Assembly: GCA_020081605.1 (NCBI GenBank)
Contig: JAHREC010000049.1
Location: forward strand, 3,286,001 to 3,350,000
Direction: 5' to 3'
Length of the DNA stretch: 64,000 nucleotides
Origin: Albifimbria verrucaria
Taxonomy: Eukaryota > Ascomycota > Sordariomycetes > Hypocreales > Stachybotryaceae
A model generated the notes under the pieces. It saw only the letters and a list, made by a program, of their open reading frames with translations, searched no databases and was not told the DNA's origin. Position numbers and translations under genes: made by a program. This document shows positions 38,730 to 49,563 of the stretch, one piece after another (within the stretch, counting starts at the first letter, position 1; each line of letters begins with the position of its first letter).

Positions 38730-38800
38730 CTCTCCGCCGGGAATTGAACCCAGGTCTCAAGCGTGACAAGCTTGCATACTGACCACTATACTACGGAAGA
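38730..38800 (-). tRNA. tRNA-Asp (GTC)
   Basis: Read on the minus strand, it has D-arm sequence TAGTATAGTGGTCAGTAT and an anticodon loop with GTC at 38767-38765. The T-arm is CTGGGTTCAATTCCCGG and the discriminator is G. The acceptor 5' strand TCTTCCG would need CGGAAGA at the 3' side, but CGGAGA is present. One A appears to be missing, in line with the single-base losses in the protein genes. Confidence 0.9.
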
Positions 38801-39219
38801 TTTCCAGGCGTTCAAGCGCCTGTTGTAGGTGGATCAGATACTGGTTCTGGTTGGAGGAGGGTGACGTAAAATACTTTATATCCAGGGTAAAGGCGCGTGA
38901 GTGTGAGTCAAATAATCGACTCCACGTTTAGCCAACTGGTGGGCAGGCGCCTTACCTACCATCTCCGTCAGGACAGTTCATGGAAGTAAGGACACTACGG
39001 CAATCCATCGGACGGGGAAACGATACAGCCGATAAGAGATTTGCGCTGACGGTGTTTTGTGCTTTGCTCCCAAACACGGAGAATTTGTGAGTGTGTGCAG
39101 TATGTCAAGACAAGAAAGAACATGCGATCGATCCTGGAGGAGCCAGTTTGTGCTTGTTGCAGGTGCTGTGCTGCTAGCCCACATAGTACACGTTAGCAAG
39201 TCGCTTGGCATCAAACAGC
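38801..39219. other. Spacer between two tRNA genes
   Basis: No gene seen. Confidence 0.6.
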
Positions 39220-39306
39220 GGCCGCGTGGCCTAATGGCTAAGGCGTCAGATTTCGGTTCGAGCTACCTTCCTCTGAAGATTCCAGGTTCGACTCCTGGCG
39301 TGGTCG
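39220..39306 (+). tRNA. tRNA-Arg (TCG) with 14-nt intron
   Basis: Acceptor GGCCGCG pairs with CGTGGTC (two G-T pairs). The D-arm is GCCTAATGGCTAAGGC. Anticodon stem TCAGA/TCTGA encloses TTTCGG plus an intron at about 39257-39270, placed after position 37 as is canonical. The T-arm is CCAGGTTCGACTCCTGG. Confidence 0.92.
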
Positions 39307-40223
39307 ATTGATCAGCTCAAGCGCATTTGCGTATTCTTCTTTTGGATTTTTGCTCATCCTGCCGAGTAACTCATGGTGCCTATAACTTGCTATGCATCAT
39401 GGTGCCTTTTAGCAGTTGATGCGAGTGTGAAAGATAATAAATAGATAGTGCCCCCAGCCTTGTATTACCTTCGTCTTACGGGTGCTCAGGCGCTCTCTGT
39501 ATTCTTTTGCTTTATACTACCTCCGTTGCATGTTACAACAGAGCGAATGAATATTATAGCGTAGCCTATATTAGCACCTTACGAAAACATATCTTTACCA
39601 ATGCACACAGGCCCAGGTGATATTTTATTTCTATATGCGAAATTACGTGTCTAGACTATGTGAGTAGGTAGAAAATTAATATTACGATATGCTATCAAGT
39701 AGTCTTACGAGATGAAGAACCTTTTACGGGATCTAACACTATGCATCAAGTACTCGATTCTTTGTTCGAGCATTCTACCCTAAAGCCTTATTAATGAGGG
39801 ACTAAGCCATGCGTTGGAAATCTTGTAACTCCATCAATTAACAAAATAATTGACTTCATCAATTTTCAGAATACCCTCTCTGAATCATTGCCATTCACAA
39901 TCACAGTCACAGTCACAAACGTACGAGCGGTGCCGGCCTCTGGCGTCTTCCACCCTGTGCCCTACCTCACAGACGGTGAGGCTGCGCTAGCGGTTTGGGC
40001 CGGGCCTGTTAAGCCGAAATCGGTCTGGTCCAGGGACTTGCCAGAAATTCCCACCGCTCGGCAACACCAAACGTTCGAAACACCAATCTCGTGGGGTCAA
40101 GGCCGCGGACAGCCGAGCTTGACCAGTTCCCTCCATCACCGGGCCTGGCGAGGATCCCCAAGCGCGGACACAACTCACCATCTCCCGTTGTTGGCAGCCT
40201 CCTCGCTGTCTTCGCGCTTCACC
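39307..40223. other. Intergenic spacer and FSF1 promoter
   Basis: AT-rich in the first 500 bp, then a short leader with ACAGTCACAGTCACA before FSF1. No gene supported. Confidence 0.6.
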
Positions 40224-41417
40224 ATGTCCTCGTCGCTCCCCGGCCACCGCGACCTGCCGGCCTCGCAGTACGACCTCAAGACGTACTGGGGAGGGTCCAG
40301 CATGCCATTGGCCTTACCGACCCAAGGTGAGTGCGCGACGGAGGCGGGTTGGCAGCTTCAATGGCTGCGCAAACGCTCGTATGCAAGGACCTGCTGCTAA
40401 CAATGCCATAGCACCTTGCTTGCTGGTACGTCCGGCCTCGAACATGCGAAGCGCCTCGTCACCGACTACAAGACTGGCAAGATCCACGCCATGAGCCCGG
40501 ATCTGTGGAAGGCCAAGAAGGTCGTCGACTCGACCCTTCACCCTGGTGCGCATCCCCGGCTCTGCCCGTACTGCGAGCGCTGCTAACCTTGTTCATAGAC
40601 ACCGGCGAGCCAGTCTTCCTCCCCTTCCGCATGTCCAGCTTCGTCCTCTCCAACCTGATTGTCACCGCTGGGATGCTGCAGCCCGGCCTCGGCACCGGCG
40701 GCATCGTCGCCTGGCAGGTCGCCAACCAGTCCCTCAACGTCGCCATCAACAGCGCCAACGCCAACAAGTCCTCGCCCATGAGCACGGCCACCCTCGCCAA
40801 GTCCTATGCCATTGCGGTCACGGCCTCCTGCTCCGTTGCTCTTGGTCTCAACTCCATGGTGCCCCGACTCAAGGTCTCTCCATCCACGCGCAACATTCTC
40901 AAGCGTCTCGTGCCATTCGCGGCTGTCGCAACCGCTGGTGCCCTGAACGCGTACCTGATGCGTCGCGGCGAGATCCAGACGGGCATTGACGTCCGCCCTG
41001 TTCTCTCCGCCGAGGAGAAGAAGAAGCTGGAGGCCGAGGGCAAGTCTGAGCGTGACGTCCCCTCCTGGGCCGCAGTAAGAAGGCTGCCAAGCTCGCGGTG
41101 TATGAGACTGCCGCCAGCCGTGTCTTCAACAGCAGCCCCATCATGATTCTTCCTCCCATGGTTCTCTACTATTTTGAGAAGCAGGCCTGGTACAAGAACA
41201 TGCTGGAGAAGCAGTGGGTCAAGTCACGCCCTGTCGTAGCCAAGGGCTTGCCCATCACCATCAACCTCCTCCTCATTGCTGGCACCTCGTTCGCAGTGTT
41301 GCCTCTGGCCTTGGCTGTCTTCCCCAGCAGCAAGAAATTACTGCTGAGAGCCTGGAGTCTGAGTTCCACGGCAAGGGCGGTGAAGGCGGTAAGGTCTGGT
41401 TCAACCGTGGTCTGTAG
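40224..41417 (+). CDS. FSF1: Sideroflexin, mitochondrial amino-acid transporter
   Basis: Sideroflexin family (SFXN/Fsf1), multi-pass mitochondrial inner-membrane proteins; human SFXN1 imports serine. Exons are 40224-40326, 40412-40545 and 40599-41417, about 330 residues, the family length. Family motifs are STLHPDTGEPVFLPFRMS, QVANQSLNVAINSANANKSS and SYAIAVTASCSVALGLNSMV, plus NAYLMRRGEIQTGIDV and an end KVWFNRGL. Breaks lie at GGGG 40288 (join TYWGRVQHAIGLTDP), CC 41064 and CCCC 41322 (join AVFPQQQEITAESLE). Both introns are GT-AG. Confidence 0.95.
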
Positions 41418-42064
41418 AGCTACTATGACCATATAGAACAGATTATACACATAAATGGTGGTTATCTGAATAAGAAGTACCTCCTATTGCCAGCGACCAG
41501 CAAGCTAGACAGAATTAGGTCTTTCAGAATGGGACCTCGTAGGAAGGCTTCGATTATAGATATCGAAGAGGCATTGGAGTAAGGGAACGGCGCAATGTAG
41601 ACGGAAGAGGCACACAGGTAGCCTAGTTCTCCAGAGCACATGCTTTATTTGAGAGTCACGTCTAAATAGATACCAAATCATCTTAACGGACAATGCTCTA
41701 AACGAGCTCTACTTTGCATGTTCATGATTACTTGCCTAGTGCTGCTTGATCATTTCCAGCTTGCATCTTCCACAATAACATACACTAAACAGTATAACAA
41801 TACTTTAGATCACACCAGTTTTGAACAAAGTGTACAAAGGAATGATTAACCTACACTCAGTTAATTGATAGTCACGCGCGCCGTAGTCGGTATGTCGTCA
41901 ACTTAATGCCTACGCACATCTGGTGAAATCGCACTGCGTCCCGCGTGGTGATGAATTTGAAACGACAGGTAACAGACGACCTGTCATAGTGACAGGTAGG
42001 CCAAAATAGGGTCAGTGGGTAATTAAGATGAGGAATACAAGAAAAAAACAAAAAATAATACACC
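41418..42064. other. Intergenic spacer
   Basis: AT-rich 3' flank of FSF1. Nothing recognised. Confidence 0.65.
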
Positions 42065-42139
42065 GGCAGGCGCCCAGCCGAGATCGAACTGCCTGTCTTT
42101 GGCAAGACAGACACTTCACCACTCAGCCATTACACCTGC
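42065..42139 (-). tRNA. tRNA-Gly(GCC)-like element, possibly a pseudogene
   Basis: On the minus strand GCAGGTG pairs with CGCCTGC as a 7-bp acceptor. The anticodon region TGTCTTGCCAAAGACA would form a standard 7-nt loop with anticodon GCC if one T were added. The T-loop TTCGATC is present, but its 5' stem (GGCAG) pairs poorly with TCGGC and the discriminator is C. It may be a sequencing-damaged or decayed tRNA. Confidence 0.45.
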
Positions 42140-43258
42140 AACAGCATAAAGAAACATGGCGCAAGAATAACCTATGAAGCCGTCACATTGGACTCCTCAT
42201 GGCGAAAATGACGGTGCCATGTGTGATGTTGTGCCACGCGGAATAAACGGGGCGCAACGTGCTACATGCCCTGCTGCCGTCCGAGTTGGGTCCGGGCTGC
42301 CTATTCAAGGGAGATGCGAGATCGAATGGAATCGTATGGCCGTTACGGCGACTTTGGGGTGGCGCTGTGTAGCAAGTCTTGGCTGTTTCCAGGAGCTTCC
42401 CCAGAGGCAAGCTGTCGTGTTGGTGGTCTCATCGTTCTGGGGTAAAGCCAGGTCCCAATTACGGAATACCAAGCATGAACAGCCTGAGTAATGTGGACCA
42501 AGAAAATTCACAGGCCATTAATCAGACAATTGTTACGATGACACGGCCTGCTGCCCGGTCTTGGATTGCTTGTGCTGTAATAGCCGCACCAGATCTACGG
42601 CATGCTGCTCATTTTGGTAAAACTCCTGCAATTTCGGGCATTTCGCCCATTCACGTTATTGAAACGCGATCCGGACGTGCACATGCATGGCTGATAAGAA
42701 CAGGGCCGGTAAGGGACGGAGTGTGTCAAGCTCACTCAGCCTGGAGTGCTGTGAAGAGAACCGTTACAGGCAATGGCAGGGTCAGGTATCGATTTACACA
42801 TGTCCATGCTTTGCAAATGCCATGGGCATTCCGAAGCCTGTCGGCACAGCGACTGCCATGGGAGAGGTGACGATTCCGTGCGCACAAGGACAACAAGTCC
42901 TCAGCTGAGTAATTGGATCATAAACGAGGGACAATCACAATTGGGGCTGAACGAGAGAACCCTGGGGCTGACATTCTGGACAGGAAGGGGTATGGACGTT
43001 GGGGCTAGCGGCCAATGATTTCATAGGCCACACCAAGAGGAGTCGCTTGCCACCCAGGATCAGCGATCGTCTGGAGTCGTCCCGAGGGCAAGCTACTGCG
43101 AGGTGTATCCGAAGAAGCCCCGCTGCCTTGGTAAGAACTCACCAAGGACAGCGTCTAAGGCTGGCAAAGAGGGCCCAGGGGTTTGTTTCTTTGGCGTGAT
43201 GACTCCGGGTAGGGAGCGTGAGACCGAGGAAGCCTGGGAGAAGGGAAACTGAAAGTGG

Positions 43259-43279
43259 AAAAAAAAAAAAAAAAAAAAA
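43259..43279. repeat. Poly-A run of 21 bases
   Basis: Uninterrupted A homopolymer on the plus strand, the longest in the window; its true length is uncertain. Confidence 0.9.
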
Positions 43280-45575
43280 TAGCTGAACCACGATCAGCAA
43301 GCATCGCATAAACAACTGGATGCATTAGGCCTGGACAGAATGAACGTGTAGTGCGTGATTGGACTGGGTAGGTTGTCACGGGCCACCAACAGCAGGAAGA
43401 GACTGCCTAGGTGGGCAGTTGGATCTTGAAATGCGTTGCCATGACATGCTACCGTTATCCAAAGGGTACAGTAGGCATTCAAAGGGCCCGTTCCTGTGAG
43501 CGGGGTCTGGTTTCCGTGCGGCCTGCCGACCACTTTCCAAGCGACATCGTGTGTGTGTACAGGGCCAACAGGCGCGGCATCGTTGCCCAGCGATAAGCAG
43601 AGCAGCCAGCTCTCTGCCTGCATGTACATGTATCAACAACATTGACCATGCGGTGGCATGATGCAGCGACGTATCTGGAGTGGAGACGGTGTTTCCACGC
43701 AGACCGTCGAAAGCGCACTGAATCCGAGCTCGTGGTTGGCAAGGACGGGGCCTGGGTCGTGTGGGCGAGCCAGTCAGACGTGCAGAGCGTGGCGCCCTGT
43801 GCCGGTGCTGTGCTTGGTGCTGTGCTTGGTGCTATGCTTCTGGTGCTGTTGTGCGGCGACGGCGTAGGCCGGAGAAGTTGACCGGGATTTATTGGGTAAC
43901 ACGCCCTACTTATGATTGCTCTTCTTCGTGGTAGGATGACATGGGCGCACTTGTCAACGGCAACGGCTCTTGGTCACATCCTTGGGTGCCAGATGGTCGA
44001 GGTGGGTGGTCAACTGTTTGAGGTGACGGCTACAGTAACAAGGTTGATGGCATCAGCTCCATCTCGCCAAGCTGGGGTGATGGATCAGCGATGGCCTTTG
44101 TCAAGGTTTCGGTACCTGTGAGGTAAGACGCGGTGGCAGACGTTAGCCAGCGGAGATGCCGTGGGCTTGGGCTGGGAAGACGGACGGGATGCGTGCGTGA
44201 GGATGGATGAGAAACCCAGCCCTGGCAGGGCATGACAAGGCCGGGTCAGGTCAGGTCAGGCCAGGCCAGGCAAGGCATTGGTAAGGCAGTCTATTGTTTG
44301 AGGGAAAATCCCCAGAAATTCACGATGGCCCCATTGAGTTGATGTTTCTGGAGCAAGGTACATGTCTGCCAGGCGAAGAAACGGCTGCGGCGCATGTACC
44401 GTTCTTCCGTGGTGGCAGGTTGCGCCGTGCAGCGCTGTACCTACGGGTACCTCGAGCAGTAACAGTAGCGTAGCTGTATCCGTAACTGTAGCAGGCTGCT
44501 CCTCAGTGACATACATTACCGACACGCACTGCTTACGGAACGCACCGTCATCCGCCCTCGGTCATCCTTCGTCAGAGTCTCACCAGGAACAAATGGCCGG
44601 GTGGTGTGTGGAGGCATTGCCGCCCCATTGTTGCGCTTTCGTGTCGATTTGCTCGTTGTTAGTAATGAAAAGCCAGTGAAGATGTGATGAAAAACGTCAG
44701 AGAGAAAAATACGACTCCTGTAGGAGCCTGCGCTAGCTTTGGCTCTGCTCCTTTGTACTCGCCATGTATGGATAATGATGCTGAGGCTGGGAGGGAGTTT
44801 CTGACGCTCAGCAACAGCAGCAGCAGCCGGAAGGCAAAAAAAGGGTTTCACCCATTCACGATTGCCGCAACCATGTACCTTGCACATACCAGCGAGGAAA
44901 CAAAGCACAGCCAACAGCGTACCTGCAGTTGCTGCCCTGACGTCTGCGATGCCCCGTCCAAGTACCCTCCAGGCGTGGCAACGCGGTGCGGGTGACTTAG
45001 CCCCGCCAGCCTTAGCGACCCCATGATATCCACAGTACCTCCCACGCAGAGTCCCGGTGACTGGGGACGCTACCTGCGCGTGACTTTGGTCTACGAGCCT
45101 AAGCCTGTGTTTGTTGGTTTTTAGGGGTCACTCGGTGTTACGCTTCAGGCTCAGGCTCCGGCTCCACCCCTTCTTCCTCTTCCTCTCCTCTGCCCGTCCG
45201 GGTGGAGCGAGCCAGCCAGCCGACCCTGAGGATCCATCGACACACCGTTGTAGATTTCGTCAGGTTCCCGAGAGACACAGAGAGAGTCTCTCCGCAGGTC
45301 ACGTTGGGCCAGGCCAGGTCAGGGAGAACCCGCGAGTCCAAAAGGTTCGAGCGTCGAGGTCAGGGGCTTAGGAATGGGGATCGTAGAGACGGAGGCCAAG
45401 ACAGGCCAGACTGAGGGAGGAAAGGGCATTTACGACAGCAAATAGAGAGGCTCGCACAAGAGACATAGTTTGGAGCCGATGGGCCCTCAGCAAGCCCAGT
45501 TCGCCATCTTCGTCACGCACCAACCCAAGGTAGCCAGGCCAGGCCTGTCCTGTCCTGTCCAGTCCTCCACCCAAC

Positions 45576-45607
45576 CATCCGTCCATCCATCCATCCATCC
45601 ATCCATC
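45576..45607. repeat. (CCAT)n microsatellite
   Basis: Tetranucleotide repeat of about seven units, one with a G substitution. Confidence 0.9.
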
Positions 45608-45874
45608 GCTCGCCCAATCCACACCTCCCACCACACCTCCAATTAGTTCATGCGTTTCCCTCCGCCTTGTCCCTCAACCCAGCAGCTCTCTGCCTCAACC
45701 TGTTTTCTTGTTTCTCTCGTTCCCCCTGCGCACGGCAATCAAATGCATTCTCCAGACTGTCCACTTTAAAACGAACAGTAGAGGGTTTTTCCTGCTTCTT
45801 GCTCCGCTTCTGGGTCCCTTGGGATGTTTGTTTCGGACCCTGCTGATAGCCTGTACCTTGCCTGCGTAGCGAAG

Positions 45875-45943
45875 CGCAGCACAATACAGCACAGCACAGC
45901 ACAGTACAGCACGGCACGGCACAACGCAGCACACCCGCACAGC
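45875..45943. repeat. AGCAC/GGCAC pentanucleotide tract
   Basis: Imperfect pentamer repeats (CAGCACAGCACAGCAC, CAGTACAGCACGGCACGGCAC) about 370-440 bp upstream of the kinase ATG. Confidence 0.8.
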
Positions 45944-46010
45944 ACCACAGCCCGCGCTATAGGCCACTAACTCGCCTGACTTTTCTGGCACTGACCAACT
46001 TACAGCGCAC

Positions 46011-46052
46011 AGTACCTGTACCTGTACCTGTACATGTACCCGTGCCCGTACC
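46011..46052. repeat. (GTACCT)n tract
   Basis: Three GTACCT units followed by GTACAT and GTACCC variants, about 260-300 bp upstream of the kinase start. Confidence 0.85.
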
Positions 46053-46313
46053 CTTTTACCCGTTGTGACCACTGAAGCCAAGCACCTGCGGTACATGGAA
46101 GGTGTGCTGTAGCGACACTCGCGCACCCTCTCTCTCCACAACAGGCGACCTCCACCCAGGCAAGGCAAAGACCCTCTGCCAAACTCGCACCGTCACCTCA
46201 CCTCACATCACCACAAACCACACCTCTCTCTCCCCTCCCTCGTCTCGCAACCATCGTCAGAACACATCGGACCAAGACGACTGCGGCTTCCACGTCCTCG
46301 CTGCTGATCGACC

Positions 46314-48731
46314 ATGTCGACGCCCACGACGGCCGTGGCCACGCTTGCTCACTACCATCCGCACCACTATCATTCGCCCTATCCGCACCACCAGGGTCGC
46401 CAACCAGCCAGCAACGCCAATTATCGCCCATCCGCCGCTGCCGCAACCGCGACCGCGACCACGACGGTGAACGCTTCGTCGTCGTCGAATCAAGCCTCGG
46501 CCACGACGCTGCCGCCCACTGCCTCTCGCCTGCTGCCCTTTTACCAACCGGTCAACCCGGGCTACTCGTCGCCGACTGACGCAGTAGCCCAGTCGTCCCA
46601 GGCCCAGGCTTCTCCAACACATCCCCTCTCCACGAGGCGTCGGCCGAACGCCATCAGGCTCATACCTACCACGAGAGCCACATCGATAAATACGTGCCCG
46701 CTACCATGCCGGCCACCAACCAGTCCGAACCCGCCTCTTCGCGAAAGCGTCGCCGTTCCCGGGAACCCGACTGGAATAGTTTCTACCGCAATGGCCTCCC
46801 CAAGGAGGTCATTGTCATAGATGATACTCCGGAGCCCGAGGCCAACATTGGCCGCAAGGTCACCAACGCGAACCCTCCCGTCGTTGCCAACGACTCGGCC
46901 GCCCGCCAGCCTGCGAGGAAGAGGAGACGTGATGATGAGCCCGCTGCCGGTCACCACGCCGGATACCACGTTCAGTACGTCGGCTCCCAAACCAACACGC
47001 CTCACCAGAACACAACACCAATCGGTTCCACTCTCTCTAGCGACCGAACCAACTCTGCCCTCCACACCACCGCTCCCACCTCGCTGTCTGCCGATACCCA
47101 GCATGACTCTCAGCTGCCGCTGAAGCGAAAGCGAACCCGCCAGCAGGTTGCCAGCGAGGCCAAGCGTCAAGATGTAGACGGCCTTGGCGAGCCCTTCCCC
47201 ACATACAAGCCTCTGCCCTACCCGCCCAAAAGGCTGGCGACGTCCACGTCCGCGTGGTACATGATGTGAGTATTTCCGATTAATGATATTAGCCATGCTG
47301 CTGATATTAACTTTGAGCAGCATCATTACAATAAAAACGTTAAAGTTGACGACGATGACGGCCACTATATCGTGGTGCCCGACGCCGAGCTGACCGACAA
47401 ATGTTTGTACTGCCCTGTATTAATTCACCACGATATTATACTAACTTTTGATAGATCAAATCGTCCGATTGCTCGGACAGGGCACTTTGGCAAGGTCGTC
47501 CAGGCACATGACCGGAAACGCAACAAAGCCGTCGCTGTTAAGATCATTCGATCCGTGCAAAAGTACCGCGATGCATCGAGGATTGAGCTGCGCGTCTTGT
47601 CCACACTTAAAGTCAATGACAGCGAAAACAGAAATCGATGCATTCATTTAAGAGATTGCTTCGATTACCGAGGACACATTTGCATCGTCATGGACCTTTT
47701 GGGCCGTAGTATTTTCGACTTTCTTAAGGGCAACGGCTTCGTCCCATTTCCCAACAGCCACATCCAGAGTTTCGCTCGCCAGTTGCTCACCAGTGTTGCT
47801 TGTGAGTTGGCTGCCCTTGGATTAGTTTTAGTACATGCTAACCGCTCTGCAGTCCTCCATGATCTCAATCTTATCCATACAGACTTGAAGCCAGAGAATA
47901 TCTTACTCCGTGATCGCGACAGCGCCTATCAGACTTTTACATACAATAGGAAGATTCCTCTTCATCGACCACGATGAACCGGCAAGCCACGCAACGACGT
48001 GTGCTACTAGATACAGAGATCCGTTTGATTGACTTTGGTTCTGCGACATTCCAGGATGAATATCATTCCTCTGTAGTCTCAACCCGTCATTATCGAGCAC
48101 CGGAAATCATCCTCGGCCTCGGATGGTCGTACCCTTGCGACATCTGGAGCATCGGCTGCATCCTGGTTGAGTTCTTTACCGGAGATGCACTCTTCCAGAC
48201 GCATGACAACTTGGAGCACCTGGCCATGATGGAGGCCGTCGTCGGCTCCCGTATCGACTCACATCTTGTCCAAGCCGTTAACAAGATGTCATCAAGGAGC
48301 GGTGGCAACCCCGCTTCCAAGTAAGTACTACCGCCAATGTCTGCCAGCAAGTAGCTAACGTGCCAAGGTACTTCAAACGCCTCAAGTTGGACTACCCAAC
48401 TCCCGAGACGACACGAGGCTCTCGACGCTTCGTCAAGGCTATGAAACATCTTGATGTAAGTCAAACCACCAACCCCTCAGGTCCAGAAGCTAACCCTTCA
48501 CAGGACATTATTCCAACCACCACCCCGTTCCTGAAGCACTTCCTCGACCTCCTCAAGAAAATGTTTGTCTACGACCCCGCACAAAGAATCACGGCCAAGC
48601 AGGCCTTGAACCACCCGTGGTTCAGGGAAATCGGACATCCCGACGATGGAACAGAGGCCGCCAAGATTCGGCAAGAACGTAAACGTCTAGAACAGGAGGA
48701 AGCGGCGCGACATGCTCAGGTTGTCGGCTAA
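46314..48731 (+). CDS. KNS1: LAMMER (CLK) dual-specificity protein kinase
   Basis: Orthologue of yeast Kns1 and fission yeast Lkh1, nuclear/cytoplasmic kinases acting on SR proteins and in growth signalling. Exons are 46314-47265, 47321-47402, 47455-47801, 47853-48320, 48368-48455 and 48504-48731. The long His/Ala/Ser-rich N-terminus holds basic nuclear-localisation-like patches ([17 protein letters not shown]). The kinase domain begins after [19 protein letters not shown]. It has [34 protein letters not shown], the APE-type [13 protein letters not shown] and the LAMMER signature [11 protein letters not shown]. It ends with a glutamate/arginine helix. Breaks: CCCC 46623, AAAA 47228 (join [13 protein letters not shown]), TTT 47486 in the glycine loop, and CC 47957. 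Each is restored by one base. Confidence 0.95.
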
Positions 48732-49563
48732 CGATAGCTTGATTTCATGTCCCGCACATAAATAACGATCCAACGAGCATGGTTCAAGGAGTTTCCAGGG
48801 GTTTCTCGGTGTTTTTAATGTAACTGGGCGTACGACCTTTCTTTTTCAGCTGTACGGTCGACTCGACGCAAAACGGAACGTCACTGTACTTTAGTCACCT
48901 TACCGTTGCGACATTCCTTTTCCTTCTTTCCCTTGGTAACATATCGATTTCCATAAGTATGGGCGCGAGCAGGTATGGACGTGGTCTCGATCTTTGGAAA
49001 ACAGCGGAAGAACAAGACTGTTCAGCTCGCCCAAGCGATGTTTTGTCTGAGTTGGAGAGGGAGATCTGGTACAGCAGGCTCGTCTAATAAAAGACTTTGC
49101 TACTCTAATGAGCTTGACAGCCGAACAGTCAGCGCCTTTGTCGGCTGTTCGGTTTTAATCTAGTCAAGATTGTGCAAGGACTGGCACACTGTTTCCTGGG
49201 CAGACGATTCTGCCTTTGTTGATGTCGAGAACTAATGGACATATAGGTTGTTCGTGCGATCTAACCCATTCACCGGAACAGCTGCATTCACGCGTGGTGA
49301 AACCCTCGGACATGTTCACAAGGACGACCAAGGCATCCGTCCCTGGTATAGGCTGTACTGGATTGACTTGCTGTTTAGATTCACACTCTGCAGTTCCTAT
49401 TTCAGTATTCTCTTGACCTCGTCCAAATGTCTCGTTTCGTTTCCGAAGTATACTCAGCGAGTTAACACAGCAACACCAAGACGAATACTCCTTCGAGCCT
49501 TGAGCTGCTGTTTTACTTGAACCCGCTGAACAACCTACGAACAAGCCACCTAGACAAGATACC
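48732..49563. other. Intergenic spacer with a hairpin
   Basis: 3' flank of KNS1 and promoter of the next gene. An inverted repeat at 49119-49155 (AGCCGAACAGTC versus CGGCTGTTCGGTTT) could form a stem of about 12 bp with G-T pairs, followed by TTTT. Confidence 0.5.

Larger units (their letters stand above)
42140..46313. other. 4.2-kb gene-poor spacer upstream of KNS1
   Basis: No gene supported. Open frames here have no domains. The stretch is marked by a 21-bp poly-A run, CCAT, AGCAC and GTACCT repeats (separate entries), and a pyrimidine-rich leader from about 45.5 kb. It probably contains the long promoter and 5' leader of the kinase. Confidence 0.55.

Noticed and set aside
44516..44914. 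132-codon minus-strand frame in the kinase promoter region
   Set aside because: No recognisable domain; it lies in repeat-rich leader sequence.
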